Position numbers and translations under genes: made by a program
Part shown: in pieces, positions 43,107 through 52,631 of the stretch
Position numbering within the stretch: the stretch's first letter is position 1
Layout: the number at the start of each line of letters is the position of its first letter
The notes under the pieces: model-generated
Told to the model about the DNA's origin: nothing
The model's database searches: none
Seen by the model: the letters and a program-made list of their open reading frames with translations, nothing else
Source: Acidobacteriaceae bacterium
GTDB lineage: Bacteria; Acidobacteriota; Terriglobia; Terriglobales; Acidobacteriaceae
Assembly (NCBI GenBank): GCA_030041305.1
Contig: JASHOC010000280.1
Span: forward strand, 39,164-103,163
Reading direction: 5' to 3'
DNA length: 64,000 nucleotides

Positions 43107-43751
43107 CTATTTCGACCCTTCCGGAACGCCGCTGAGCAGGCGGAGCGTCTCCCACTGCTGGTTCCACCCGCGAACCACCCCATGGATCGACTGCGAACCG
43201 AAATGCTTGATTGCCGGACTGCCGCTGCCGAAGGTTAACGTGATGTTGGAATAAGGAACCGAGTCGTTTCCTTCGCCGCCGCTCACACAGACCTGGAGCG
43301 TTGACGAGGGTGGACTGGTTTCGAACACCGCATTGCTTCCATTCGCGGTGAGGAGACTGACGGTGTTGTTCAGCTGAAAGCCGCCGTAGGTGCCCGGGGA
43401 ATACGTGGGACATCCCGACGTGTTCCAGGTAACGACGGCGGTCAATTTGATGTGGTGGGTGTGGGACATTTGGCCAGGTTGCGTCGGATCAGGCATATTT
43501 TGTGCGGTCTTTCCGTACCCCGACATCGTGAGATCAGCCGAAAAATCCGCCACTCCGGAGCGGGGGTTGATGCTTATCGTCCATTGGCCATGCATTTCCC
43601 AAGGGCCGTTAGTCACCGTGACAGGCGAATAGTCATTGAGCAAACCGCTGAAGTGCAGCGGAGTCGGGTCCTGGGCAACAGCGTTGGGATGGGGGGCGAA
43701 AGTGAGAGAGGAGAGCAGCCCTGTGGCCGCCCATAACCAGATTCGTTTCAC
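43107..43751 (-). CDS. Secreted protein of unknown function
   Basis: A 214-aa protein with a signal peptide (KRIWLWAATGLLSSLTFAPHPNAVAQ). The mature part is rich in Thr, Ser and Gly and looks like a beta-sandwich (GPWEMHGQWTISINPRSGVADFSADLTMSGYGK). It contains two cysteines (GCPTYSP and LQVCVSGGEG) that could form a disulfide. GTG start, six bases after GGAGG. I recognise no named family; it could be a lipocalin-like or surface protein. Confidence 0.7.
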   Translation of the reverse strand: MKRIWLWAATGLLSSLTFAPHPNAVAQDPTPLHFSGLLNDYSPVTVTNGPWEMHGQWTISINPRSGVADFSADLTMSGYGKTAQNMPDPTQPGQMSHTHHIKLTAVVTWNTSGCPTYSPGTYGGFQLNNTVSLLTANGSNAVFETSPPSSTLQVCVSGGEGNDSVPYSNITLTFGSGSPAIKHFGSQSIHGVVRGWNQQWETLRLLSGVPEGSK

Positions 43752-44029
43752 AAAAAACCTCCATGCTGGAACGCGCGCTTCCGCGGAAAGCCGCCAGAGT
43801 CAATAGAACTTCCTATTTGCTCCGCATTTCCCCGCCCTCGGCGCCGCGTCCTCCAGCATCTGCACTTGAATGTGCGAGTTCACAGTCAGGCATTTTTTCG
43901 CCGGAAGTCAAACGGCAATTCGCGGAAAGCTGAGATGCGGCCTAATGCCGCGTTTTGCCGTGCCGAACCGGCGAGAGTAAAATCACCTCGCTCGCCCTTC
44001 GAGATCCTTGATTTGCCAGGAGAAAAGTC

Positions 44030-46063
44030 GTGGCTGAAGAACCCAACGACACCGCATTTAAAAAGAACCCATCTGTAGGGCGCCTCGACTCCTGGAAAGA
44101 AATCGCGGCCTATCTCAACCGAGATGTCGCCACTGCGCAGCGCTGGGAAAAGCGGGAGGGCATGCCGGTACACCGGCACTTGCATAACAAACGGGGCTCA
44201 GTCTATGCGCTGCCCGGGGACCTGGACGCATGGCGGGAAGGCCGCAAAGTTTCTCCGTCCGATGAGAAACACGACGCCTCAACCGCGCCCACGTCCGGCG
44301 AGGCGGTTAGAGCGCGTCGCAAAAGAGGATCTATCCTCATTTGGGCGCTGCTGGGGGCGGTGCTGGCGGCCATCGGCGGATTTGTGGGTCTCGAAAGATC
44401 GGATCGCTCCTGGAGCGACCCGATCGCTGGCGCGCGATTTGAGCCGGTCACCGACTGGGGCGAGCTTGAGCAGGCGGCGGCTATCTCGCGCGATGGTCAA
44501 TTCATTGCCTTTCTTTCCGATCGCGATGGACACCTGGACGTTTGGGTAACGCAGGTCGGTTCAGGCCAGTTTCACAACCTGACGCACGGCAACGCTCCTG
44601 AGCTGGCCAATCCCTCAGTCCGCACACTAGGCTTTTCACCCGATGGATCGCTTGTGACCTATTGGACGCGTAAGCCAGGCCCCTCGCACGACGAGGGAAT
44701 CAGCATCTGGGCGGCGCCCACGCTTGGAGGCGAACCTCGACCTTACCTTGAAGGCGCGGCTGAATACGATTGGTCAAACGATGGCCAACGACTCGTGTAT
44801 CATACCGCCGGCCCAGGTGACCCCATGTTTGTTTCTATCGGCGGCGCGCCCGCGGGCCGGCCGATCCTCACCGCGCCCGCAGGACTTCACTCTCATTTTC
44901 CTCTCTGGTCGCCGGATCAGAAGTCAATCTATTTTGTTCATGGCGCATTGCCCGACAAGTTGGACATCTGGCGTATCGCTACGGCGGGTGGCGTCCCCGA
45001 GCGCGTTACTGAAAACAATACGCAGATCGGCTATCCGGTGCTCCTGGATCGGCGCACTCTGTTGTATCTAGCCACGGATCCGGACGGTTCTGGGCCGTGG
45101 CTCTATGGTGCGGATGTTGCGCGCGGGATTCAACATCGTCTGAGCACGGGCATCGACCGCTACACATCTCTTGCAGCCAGCGCTGACGGCCGCCGGCTGG
45201 TGGTCACTCTTGCCACTCCGAACAGGAAACTCTGGCAAGTGCGCATTGATGCTTCCCGCGCCAAGCCGGCCGCGCCCAGCCCGATCACGCTCACCACAAG
45301 CGGCGGTTTCCAACCACGATTTGGTGGGAATTCCCTTTTTTATGTTTCGAGAAGTGGTGAAAGTGAGAGTATCTGGAGACTGAACAACGGAAGCAGCGTG
45401 GAACTGTGGCGCGGCGCCGGCGCCGATATCCTTGGCGGTCCGGCCATCTCTGCCGACGGCCTTGCCGTCGCGTTTTCAACCCGCCAAAACGGACGCTCGC
45501 TTTTGTGCGTAATGAAAGCGGATGGCGCGAGTCCTCGCATCCTGACCGACTCATTCGATCTGCTGGGGGACCCTGCCTGGGACCCGGACGGGCAAGCGCT
45601 GATCACCGCGGTGCTGGATCATGGAACACCCCGTCTCGTTCGTGTGCCGGTCAGTGGTCGTCCTCCTGAGCCCTTTCTTTCTGAGTCGGCATCCGATCCG
45701 GCGTGGGCGCCGGACGGCAGCTTCGTGCTCTTTTCCGGACCCGATATAGGCACTATGTTTTCTGTCAAGGCGGCAAAACCCGATGGATCGATGCTTGCCC
45801 TGCCGCCTCTGACACTTACGCGAGGAGCACGGCATCTGGCCTTTCTGCCTGATGGCCGAACCGTCATTGTCCTTCGCGGAGAAATTCAGCACAAGAATCT
45901 GTGGCTGATCAATCTGCGGACCGGAGCCGGACAGCAATTGACTGACTTGCCTTCTGATTTCAATGTTCGCAACTTCGATGTCTCACCCGACGGTCGCGAA
46001 GCCGTGTTGGAGCGAGTACAGGATCGCTCTGAAGTTGTGTTGGTCGAGCCCGCTCGACATTGA
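44030..46063 (+). CDS. Membrane-anchored HTH regulator with PD40/TolB-like beta-propeller
   Basis: A 677-aa protein. Residues about 18-75 form an excisionase/MerR-like helix-turn-helix (RLDSWKEIAAYLNRDVATAQRWEKREGMPVHRH ... LDAWRE). One transmembrane helix follows at about 100-120 (SILIWALLGAVLAAIGGFVGL). The rest is a series of PD40 repeats (for example GFSPDGSLVTYWT, AWDPDGQALITAV, DVSPDGREAVLER), a beta-propeller on the far side of the membrane. The layout suggests a one-component sensor that reads a periplasmic signal. GTG start, seven bases after AGGAG. No obvious target gene is adjacent. Confidence 0.85.
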   Translation: MAEEPNDTAFKKNPSVGRLDSWKEIAAYLNRDVATAQRWEKREGMPVHRHLHNKRGSVYALPGDLDAWREGRKVSPSDEKHDASTAPTSGEAVRARRKRGSILIWALLGAVLAAIGGFVGLERSDRSWSDPIAGARFEPVTDWGELEQAAAISRDGQFIAFLSDRDGHLDVWVTQVGSGQFHNLTHGNAPELANPSVRTLGFSPDGSLVTYWTRKPGPSHDEGISIWAAPTLGGEPRPYLEGAAEYDWSNDGQRLVYHTAGPGDPMFVSIGGAPAGRPILTAPAGLHSHFPLWSPDQKSIYFVHGALPDKLDIWRIATAGGVPERVTENNTQIGYPVLLDRRTLLYLATDPDGSGPWLYGADVARGIQHRLSTGIDRYTSLAASADGRRLVVTLATPNRKLWQVRIDASRAKPAAPSPITLTTSGGFQPRFGGNSLFYVSRSGESESIWRLNNGSSVELWRGAGADILGGPAISADGLAVAFSTRQNGRSLLCVMKADGASPRILTDSFDLLGDPAWDPDGQALITAVLDHGTPRLVRVPVSGRPPEPFLSESASDPAWAPDGSFVLFSGPDIGTMFSVKAAKPDGSMLALPPLTLTRGARHLAFLPDGRTVIVLRGEIQHKNLWLINLRTGAGQQLTDLPSDFNVRNFDVSPDGREAVLERVQDRSEVVLVEPARH

Positions 46064-46217
46064 TTTCGACGGGAATCTCACGTACGGCTGAAGCTCGGGC
46101 CGGTTATAGGGCGTTCTTCGGTATTGACGTGTTACCGCTGGGGAATTTCTTGGCCGGAACCTGAATTTCTACCACAGGCTCAACTTCTCTTCGGCCGCAA
46201 CCAGAAACATACGCCGC

Positions 46218-46697
46218 TTAACTGACGCACAGCGGCACAATCTCCGCCTGCAACTCCCCCGCAGCATCCATTGTCAGCAGCCCCACCGTGACCGGCAACT
46301 CAAACCGCCGCGGTCCGCACGACCCGGGATTGAAATACAGCACCCCCGCCTTGCGATAGAAATTCGGCGCATGCGTATGCCCAAAAAGCACCGCCGCAAA
46401 CTTCCCCGCCGCCGGATTCAGGCGCAGCGTCTTCAAATCGTGCAGCATGTAAATGTATCTGTCCCCACGCGCCACATCTTCGATCAACGCAACTTCCGTT
46501 TCCGGTAGCCGCGCGCACTTCCCTTCCAGGTCCACATTCCCGCGCACCGCTGTTACCGGCGCAATCTTTTCCAGGCCCTCCAGCACCGAAGCTCTGCCCA
46601 CATCGCCCAGGTGCAGAATTCGTTCCACGCCCGTCAGCGCAACCGCGACTTCCGGCCGCAGCAGTCCGTGCGTATCGCTCACCACGCCGATTTTCAC
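46218..46697 (-). CDS. YfcE/MJ0936-type metallophosphoesterase
   Basis: A 159-aa cytosolic phosphodiesterase of the calcineurin-like superfamily: VVSDTHG, ILHLGDVG, AVRGNVD, YIYMLHD and LFGHTHAPNFYRKAGVLYFNPGS. All metal ligand motifs are present. I chose the GTG at 46697, which gives the standard start VKIGVVSDTHG; a longer frame adds 15 residues without family similarity. Confidence 0.9.
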   Translation of the reverse strand: MKIGVVSDTHGLLRPEVAVALTGVERILHLGDVGRASVLEGLEKIAPVTAVRGNVDLEGKCARLPETEVALIEDVARGDRYIYMLHDLKTLRLNPAAGKFAAVLFGHTHAPNFYRKAGVLYFNPGSCGPRRFELPVTVGLLTMDAAGELQAEIVPLCVS

Positions 46698-47453
46698 GCG
46701 CCGACGCTCACTTTTCCCTCTTCCGATCCACGGCCCGTTCACACAATTGGGAGGTCGGTGACGGGAGCCGATTTTTCCTCGTCAAAACACAAACTGTCTC
46801 ACTCCACGGGTTCACCCCCAAAGTTGTCAAGACCTCCCCGCCGGCCCGCTCCTCCAATCCGCTCATCCTGAAGCACTTCCGCCTCCACTCCAACTTACAT
46901 GCAATTTCCGCCAAATTGCTATCCTGATCTTGACTGACCAAAGGCCGCAGGACCATCGCATGAGTCATTTCTAATGCTCAAGCAAGCTCCTTTGCCGCCA
47001 AAGACTGCCGGTCGTTCCAGGGCGCGCAAGCCAGAAAAAGGCGATCTGCGGCTTAAAACGATGGCCAATCCGTCAACAATTAGTCGGCTCTTTGCTCGAG
47101 AAAATGCACGCCTTTTGGTGCAAAATCTCGAAAAAGTCTCCTTAACTCCTTTGTTTTCCTTAATCTGTGAGTAAAGGTCGTGTTTTCCTATATTTACGCG
47201 CGATCACGCTATGCAAATCGCTGAAAACAGCATATTTGCTTACAGAAAGGGGGGAGGGGGGTAGGGAATCCCGAAATTATAGCGGTTCTCCAATTGGTGT
47301 AGAGCAGAACCTCGAACGTTGAGTGGCTTTTTCCCAAGAAAACGCCACCTGGCACGCCCCTCAAAACTCCACGGGAATTGGAGAACCGCCGTAGCTACAG
47401 TCTGGTCCGATTTTCGCTCGCAACGCCATCCACCCCGGTAGCGTGAATAGGCT
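46698..47453. other. 756-bp intergenic region, relatively AT-rich, with MITE copy 5
   Basis: No credible gene. A 66-codon open frame at 46974-47174 has no ribosome site and no recognisable content. A G-run (GGGGGGAGGGGGG) lies just before MITE copy 5 at 47278-47393. Base composition is lower in GC than in the neighbouring genes. Confidence 0.5.
47278..47393 (-). repeat. MITE-like element, copy 5 (116 bp)
   Basis: Reverse orientation, same terminal sequences with TA at both edges. Differs from copies 3 and 4 by a single-base deletion in the central hairpin (GTGGCTTTTTCCC instead of GTGGCGTTTTTCCC). It lies 60 bp downstream of the stop of the orphan permease gene. Confidence 0.93.
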
Positions 47454-48323
47454 CTAGAGCCCCAGCTCCAGCCGCGTGCGCGGGTCGAGCTGGTCGCGCA
47501 GCGCGTCGCCCAGGAAGTTGAATCCCAGCACCGCCCCCGCCACCGCGGCCGCCGGAAACAACACCAGGTGCGGCGAGTCGAACAGATGCAGCCGCGCGTC
47601 GTTGATCATCGAGCCCCAGCTCGGCGCTGGAGCCGGAATCCCGAGTCCCAGAAACGACAGCGTCGCCTCCGCCAAAATCACCCCCGCCATCCCGATCGCC
47701 GCCTGGACCAGCACCGGCTGAATGATGTTGGGAAGAATGTGCCGGAAAAAAATGTCCACTCCGCGCGCTCCCAGCGCCCGCGCCGCGTCAACATACTCCC
47801 GCTCCCGCACCGCCAGCACCTGCGCCCGCACCAGCCGCGCATACCCGGCCCAGCCGCCAATGGCCAACGCCAGCACCAGGTTCCAGAACCCGGGCCCCAG
47901 GAACGCCGCAAGCGCAATCGCCAGCAGGATCCCCGGCAGCGCCAGAAAGGTGTTCATGGCGAACGTGGTCAGCGCCGTGTCTACCCATCCGCCCACGTAG
48001 CCCGCCAGCCCCCCAATCGCCAGCCCCAACGCCAGCGATGCCGAAACCACGGTTACGGAGACCGCCAGCGAAATCCGCGCCCCGTAAAGCAACCGCGAAA
48101 GCGTGTCCCGGCCCAGCTCGTCCGTGCCCGCCCAGTGCGCCACCGAAGGTCCTTCGAGCCGATGCACCAGATCGATAGCCGCAGGGTTGTACGGAGCGAG
48201 CCACGGCGCGGCCAATCCGCACGCCACAAACACCGCCAGCAGCGCGAGCCCCAACGCCGCCAGCGGTTGCCGCCGCACGCGCACTTGAGTTCGGCCCCAG
48301 ACCCTCGCAAGACGAAATACCAT
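47454..48323 (-). CDS. DppC/OppC-type ABC transporter permease (orphan)
   Basis: A 289-aa inner-membrane permease of peptide/nickel-type importers. Features: N-terminal helix, the segment GTDELGRDTLSRLLYGARISL, and the cytoplasmic coupling motif REREYVDAARALGARGVDIFFRHILPNIIQP. In complete systems DppA, B, D and F genes are adjacent; none is present here, so the partners are elsewhere or lost. I chose the ATG at 48323; a GTG six bases earlier is possible. Confidence 0.9.
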   Translation of the reverse strand: MVFRLARVWGRTQVRVRRQPLAALGLALLAVFVACGLAAPWLAPYNPAAIDLVHRLEGPSVAHWAGTDELGRDTLSRLLYGARISLAVSVTVVSASLALGLAIGGLAGYVGGWVDTALTTFAMNTFLALPGILLAIALAAFLGPGFWNLVLALAIGGWAGYARLVRAQVLAVREREYVDAARALGARGVDIFFRHILPNIIQPVLVQAAIGMAGVILAEATLSFLGLGIPAPAPSWGSMINDARLHLFDSPHLVLFPAAAVAGAVLGFNFLGDALRDQLDPRTRLELGL

Positions 48324-48375
48324 GGGCACAGCCAGAATACAGCGACACTCACGCCCGCTCCGGGTCTAATCACCC

Positions 48376-49203
48376 ATGAGATCGTTAGCTCGCGGTGTCT
48401 CTCTCGCTTCGTTCCAAGTACTGGCCCTGATCGTTGCTTTTGTTGCCTTTCCCATCAACCGCGCTCAAGCCCAATACGACGCGTTGCAGCAAGAGCAACC
48501 TGCGCCCAATCTCCCCGGCGACGCCCAACAGTTATTCGTTCTCACCAACCAGGCCCGCGCCCAAGCCGGCGTCCGACCCGTCAACTGGGACCCCGATCTC
48601 GCTGAAGCCGCTCTCGCCCATTGCCGTCGCATGGCTGCCGAAGGGCCCATTGCTCATCGCTACGCAGGCGAGCCCGATGTCTCCGGTCGAGCCGCTCAAG
48701 CCGGAGCCCACTTCAGCGTCATTGAGGAGAACGTCGCCATCGGCCCTTCGCCCGAAGGCATTCAGGACGAGTGGATGCACTCGCCCGGCCATCGCTCCAA
48801 TCTCCTCAGTCCCGACGTCGACCGCGCCGGCATCGCCATCGTCTCGGCCCGCGGCGTTCTCTACGCCGTCGCCGACTACTCCCACGCCGTCCTCGCGCTC
48901 GATCGCGGCCAGATCGAGGCTCAAGTCGCCTCCCTCATCCGCCCCAGCGGCGTCGAGGTTCTCCGCGATCCCACTCTCGCTCGTCAGGCTTGCGCCACCG
49001 ACAGCGGCCTGCCCCATACCCCGTCCGGCCCTCAACCGCGTTTCGTCATGCGTTGGCAGGACCCCGACCTCCGCCGCCTCCCGCAACCCCTCACCGACCG
49101 CCTCCGCTCAGGAAATTACCGCTGGGCATCCATAGGCAGTTGCACTCCTCAAGGCGCTCAGGGCTCGTTCACGTCGTACCGTTTAGTAGTACTGCTATAT
49201 TAG
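48376..49203 (+). CDS. Secreted CAP-domain (SCP/PR-1) protein
   Basis: A 275-aa protein with a signal peptide (LASFQVLALIVAFVAFPINRAQAQ). The CAP domain follows: LFVLTNQARAQAGVRPVNWDPDLAEAALAHCRRMAAEGPIAHRY, EENVAIG and DEWMHSPGHRSNLLSPD. The conserved His and Glu cavity residues are present (H in IAHRY, E in EENVA, H in SPGHRSN). The C-terminal 90 residues are not recognised. Divergent from the permease gene by about 50 bp. Confidence 0.88.
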   Translation: MRSLARGVSLASFQVLALIVAFVAFPINRAQAQYDALQQEQPAPNLPGDAQQLFVLTNQARAQAGVRPVNWDPDLAEAALAHCRRMAAEGPIAHRYAGEPDVSGRAAQAGAHFSVIEENVAIGPSPEGIQDEWMHSPGHRSNLLSPDVDRAGIAIVSARGVLYAVADYSHAVLALDRGQIEAQVASLIRPSGVEVLRDPTLARQACATDSGLPHTPSGPQPRFVMRWQDPDLRRLPQPLTDRLRSGNYRWASIGSCTPQGAQGSFTSYRLVVLLY

Positions 49204-49368
49204 CGCGTGAGGCTCCATCCTTTTCGCCGTTTTGCGCCCCGCAAGAGGCTCCGCCATGCTTTCTGGGCGCCCCAGATCTCGAGACCTGGGAAGCGAGAAT
49301 GCACAAGTACGAAATGACATTGTCAGAGACGTGGCGCCACGCGTGTAGCGCTGGTGCTGCAGACTGCG

Positions 49369-50595
49369 TCAAGGCTGTTTCGGCGTCGCGCGGTACAACC
49401 CACCTTCATCGGAATCTTCAACCATCCACAACGCGCCATCAGGCGCTTCTTCCACGTCGCGCACGCGGAAACCAAGATCCCAGCGGTCGGCAGGCTTGGC
49501 CCCGCCCTGGCCGTCAAAGGTGATGCGGACGAGAGCCATGGTCGCCAGCCCACTCACAAAACCGGAGCCATCCCACTGCGGGAACATCGCCCCTTTGTAG
49601 AACATCAAATTCCCCGGGGCGATCACTGGGACCCAATAAATGACGGGCTTGACCAAGTCAGGGCGCGTGTCCGGGCTGGGGATCGGCACTCCGTTGTAGT
49701 TAACCCCGTAGGAAACCAGCGGCCAGCCATAATTCTTGCCCGGTTCAATCAGGTTCAGCTCATCGCCACCCCGCGGCCCATGCTCCATTTCCCACAGCCG
49801 GCCGTCGGGCGCAAACGCTAGGCCGTAGGGCGTGCGGTGCCCCGTGCTCCATGTCTCGGCCGGCGTCAGGTTCGGTCCGGGAAAGGTATAGGTTCTCACC
49901 ACGGGGGCAGTTTTTGCGGCTTCCGTATCGTGCGGTGGATTGATCACAGGCACGGTGGCTGCGCCCGTTTTCCCCGCCATCGGATTGTCCGGAGCCGGCT
50001 TTCCATCCAGCGTCAAATGCAGAATCTTCCCCAGCGGCTGGTTCGGATCCTGGGCCGGCGTCATCCGCTGCCGATCGCCGCTGCTCAGAAACAGAGAACG
50101 GCCGTCGGGAGCAAAGGCAATCGCCGCGCCGAATTGTCCGCCACGGCCCCCCTCGCCGTCGCGCCAGATGACCTTGAGCCCCTCCAGGCTTGCCGTGCCC
50201 TTTCCAATTTGCAGTCGCGCCCGCGACAGCGCCAGGCTCGAACCGTCATCGTGCGGTTCGGAATAGGTCAGATAAACTGAATGATCTTTCGCGTAGTGCG
50301 GCGACACAAACACACCCAGCATGCCGCCTTGTCCTTGATGAAGGACCGCCGGCACATTCGTCACCTGTGTCTTTTCCCCCTTCTGCGTCACCAGCCACAG
50401 CGCGCCCACCTTCTCGGTGATCAGTATCCGCCCGTCGGGCAGGAAGGCAATCCGCCAAGGCAGATCGAAGACACCTATCTTGGTCAGAGTGAATGGCGGG
50501 TTGGGCTCCGACTGTTGCTCGCCTGCATTGATCTGGGCACTTGCCTGACTTGCCACAAGAGCCGACAAAAGTCCCACAATCACGAATTGTTTCAT
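49369..50595 (-). CDS. Secreted PQQ-dependent sugar dehydrogenase (soluble GDH / sorbosone dehydrogenase type)
   Basis: A 408-aa periplasmic six-bladed propeller. After a signal peptide (MKQFVIVGLLSALVASQASA) come family segments: LPWRIAFLPDGRILITEKVGALW, GQGGMLGVFVSPHYAKDHSVYLTYS, GSSLALSRARL, LGKILHLTLDGKPAPDNP, STGHRTPYGLAFAPDGRLWEMEHGPRGGDELNLIEPGKNYGWPLVSYG. The HGPRGGDE segment is typical. I chose the second ATG (50595) as AGAGGA lies seven bases before it. Probable role: periplasmic sugar oxidation linked to respiration. Confidence 0.88.
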   Translation of the reverse strand: MKQFVIVGLLSALVASQASAQINAGEQQSEPNPPFTLTKIGVFDLPWRIAFLPDGRILITEKVGALWLVTQKGEKTQVTNVPAVLHQGQGGMLGVFVSPHYAKDHSVYLTYSEPHDDGSSLALSRARLQIGKGTASLEGLKVIWRDGEGGRGGQFGAAIAFAPDGRSLFLSSGDRQRMTPAQDPNQPLGKILHLTLDGKPAPDNPMAGKTGAATVPVINPPHDTEAAKTAPVVRTYTFPGPNLTPAETWSTGHRTPYGLAFAPDGRLWEMEHGPRGGDELNLIEPGKNYGWPLVSYGVNYNGVPIPSPDTRPDLVKPVIYWVPVIAPGNLMFYKGAMFPQWDGSGFVSGLATMALVRITFDGQGGAKPADRWDLGFRVRDVEEAPDGALWMVEDSDEGGLYRATPKQP

Positions 50596-51088
50596 CCCCA
50601 TTTCCTCTCTCGGTTCCAGTTTTGATCGACCGGCACTGGCAAACCTTTCTTCATCGGATTTCTTGGTGGCGATTCTTAGAACTGGGTTATTTTCAGTCGA
50701 ATCAAATCGTTCGAGCCGCCCATCCTACTTTATCGTTTGCCGTTGCCGGGTAGAATCCTACATTGTGATCCCTATTACCCGTCCACGATCACTCCGTTTC
50801 CATGATGAAAATCATTGCAGCCGCCATATACGCCAGCCCTGAAGGCGGCATCGCCGCCGAAACGCCTTCGAACTCATTCCCTGCTTACCCCCGTCGGGCC
50901 TCCGTTCTCGCGTTCCCTGATCTCTGACCCCTGATCCGTCGTCGTGGCGCCTCTCGCAAGTCGCCAAATAAACGAACAACTGCGCACGAGCAAGGGTGCG
51001 GTGGAGGTAAAAGACCGCGCAATTATTAATCCATTCCAATTCTATTTCTTGACTTCTGGTCAGTTTGCTGCAGAGTTCTGCACCAGAA
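50596..51088. other. Intergenic region upstream of the flagellar operon
   Basis: 493 bp without a supported gene. It separates the minus-strand dehydrogenase from the plus-strand flagellar cluster and should hold the promoter of the latter. A 41-codon frame from 50801 (MMKIIAAAIY...) lacks a ribosome site. The 70 bp before fliN are AT-rich (ATTATTAATCCATTCCAATTC). Confidence 0.4.
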
Positions 51089-51460
51089 ATGGCCGCAGCA
51101 CATCCATTGCCGGTGACTGCGAGCGAATCACCCCAGCCCAGAGCGGGGCATCCGGCGGCTACGGAGGAGCCGGGTGCCAGGTCGGGCCTGGTCCCGATCC
51201 TGGCTCGCGAAGAAAAACAGGATTCGGGGCTGGCGGTGAGCCCGGCCGTGGCGCGGCTACCGGTGGAGGTGGATGTCGCGGTGCCGGTGCGGGAGTTTCG
51301 GGTGCGCCACCTGCTGGCGCTCGAGCCGGGGCAGATCATTGAGTCGCAGTGGAGCAGCGGGGACGATACTCCTCTGGCTGCCGGCGACGTGCAGCTTGCC
51401 TGGGCCGAATTCGAAGTCGTGGATACGCAGTTGGCGGTCCGGGTGACTCGGCTGCCCTGA
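51089..51460 (+). CDS. fliN: Flagellar switch protein FliN, small copy
   Basis: A 123-aa protein whose C-terminal 75 residues form a SpoA (FliM/FliN C-terminal) domain: LPVEVDVAVPVREFRVRHLLALEPGQIIES ... AGDVQLAWAEFEVVDTQLAVRVTRL. The N-terminal part is variable and proline-rich. Start uncertain: ATG 51089 has a weak ribosome site; a TTG 24 bases upstream is in frame. It heads the flagellar cluster, directly upstream of fliO, as in many bacteria. Confidence 0.75.
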   Translation: MAAAHPLPVTASESPQPRAGHPAATEEPGARSGLVPILAREEKQDSGLAVSPAVARLPVEVDVAVPVREFRVRHLLALEPGQIIESQWSSGDDTPLAAGDVQLAWAEFEVVDTQLAVRVTRLP

Positions 51461-51607
51461 AGCCCGCCGGCAAGGCCGGAACCGGGCAAAAGAAGCAGTG
51501 CGGCGGCCGCCCAAGCAGCAGATCGGCAGAGTAGATAGCAAGCTGGCCAGCCTGTCGGCGGAGCAGGTTCGACGGCGGGTCACTGAAATGGAGCGGCAAA
51601 CAGCGGG

Positions 51608-51925
51608 ATGGAAAGGGACCAAGTGCAAAGGGAACTGAAGACGGGTTGCCGGCTCCGGACCGGCGGATGGGCCGGGCGGCTGATGCGCTGGGCGGTCGCG
51701 AGGCTGGGAAAGCTGAGCAAGAGCGCAGCCGCGCAGTCGCGGCTGATCTTGATCGAGCGTATTACGCTCGCCCCCAGACAGTCGCTGGCGCTGGTGGAGG
51801 CCGAGGGACGGCGGATTCTGGTGGCCGTCTCGGCCGAGGGTGGACCGGCTTTTTATGCGCTGGATGAAGGAATGCGTTCAATGGGAGCACGGCGCACGAC
51901 GCGGCAGACAGTGAGGATTTCATGA
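51608..51925 (+). CDS. fliO: FliO-like flagellar export protein
   Basis: A 105-aa protein with a FliO C-terminal signature (RLILIERITLAPRQSLALVEAEGRRILVAV). The usual N-terminal membrane helix is not obvious, so the protein may be short or start further upstream. It overlaps fliP by four bases (ATGA), the gene order expected for fliO-fliP. Confidence 0.65.
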   Translation: MERDQVQRELKTGCRLRTGGWAGRLMRWAVARLGKLSKSAAAQSRLILIERITLAPRQSLALVEAEGRRILVAVSAEGGPAFYALDEGMRSMGARRTTRQTVRIS

Positions 51926-52629
51926 TAGTTCTGGGGACGGCGAGAGCGCTGGCGCTGGCGGGGCCCGCGCCTTTGCTGCCCGACCTGAGCGCCAAGCTGC
52001 ACCCTTCCGACTCGACTCCCTGGACAATTCTTCTTCTCCTGACCCTGATTACGCTGCTGCCCGCGATCCTGATGGCGATGACCCCTCTGGTGCGGCTGCT
52101 GGTGGTTTTTCACTTCCTGCGCCAGGCTCTGGGCACGCAGACCGCGCCGTCGAATCCGACGCTGATGGGGCTGGCGCTGATGATGACCTGGTTCCTGATG
52201 ACGCCGGTGCTCAACCAGGTGGATCAGCAGGCCGTGGAGCCTTACCGCGCCGGGCAGATCACGGGGATGGAGGCGCTCGACCGGGGCGCGCAGCCGGTGA
52301 AGCACTTCATGCTGCGCTACGCGCGGGAAAAGGACTTGGCGCTGTTTACCGCGGCCGGCCAGATTCCCCGGCCCAACACGCCCGACGACCTGCCAATGCG
52401 CGTGGTGGTCCCGGCCTACATGCTTTCGGAATTGAAGGCGGGGTTCGCGATCGGCGCCGTGCTGTTTCTTCCCTTCTTGTTGATCGACATGGTCACCGCT
52501 GCGATTACCACCTCGATCGGCATGTTCCAACTGCCGCCGGTGGTGATCTCGACGCCATTGAAAATTCTGCTGTTTGTGATGGTGGACGGCTGGAACCTGC
52601 TGGCCAGTTCGTTGCTGAGGAGTTTCTGA
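51922..52629 (+). CDS. fliP: Flagellar export gate protein FliP
   Basis: Core of the type III export channel, 235 aa. Family segments: ILLLLTLITLLPAILMAMTPLVRLLVVFHFLRQALGTQTAPSN, DDLPMRVVVPAYMLSELKAGFAIGAVLFLPFLLIDMVTAAI and PLKILLFVMVDGWNLL. It follows fliO with a 4-bp overlap. Confidence 0.95.
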   Translation: MIVLGTARALALAGPAPLLPDLSAKLHPSDSTPWTILLLLTLITLLPAILMAMTPLVRLLVVFHFLRQALGTQTAPSNPTLMGLALMMTWFLMTPVLNQVDQQAVEPYRAGQITGMEALDRGAQPVKHFMLRYAREKDLALFTAAGQIPRPNTPDDLPMRVVVPAYMLSELKAGFAIGAVLFLPFLLIDMVTAAITTSIGMFQLPPVVISTPLKILLFVMVDGWNLLASSLLRSF

Positions 52630-52631
52630 CG

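Noticed and set aside
46974..47174. 66-codon open frame in the region upstream of MITE copy 5
   Set aside because: No Shine-Dalgarno and no domain or signal.
50801..50926. Short frame starting MMKIIAAAIY before the flagellar operon
   Set aside because: No ribosome site; sequence shows no signal or domain.
51498..51638. 46-codon GTG frame between fliN and fliO
   Set aside because: No ribosome site and overlap with fliO; no recognisable features.
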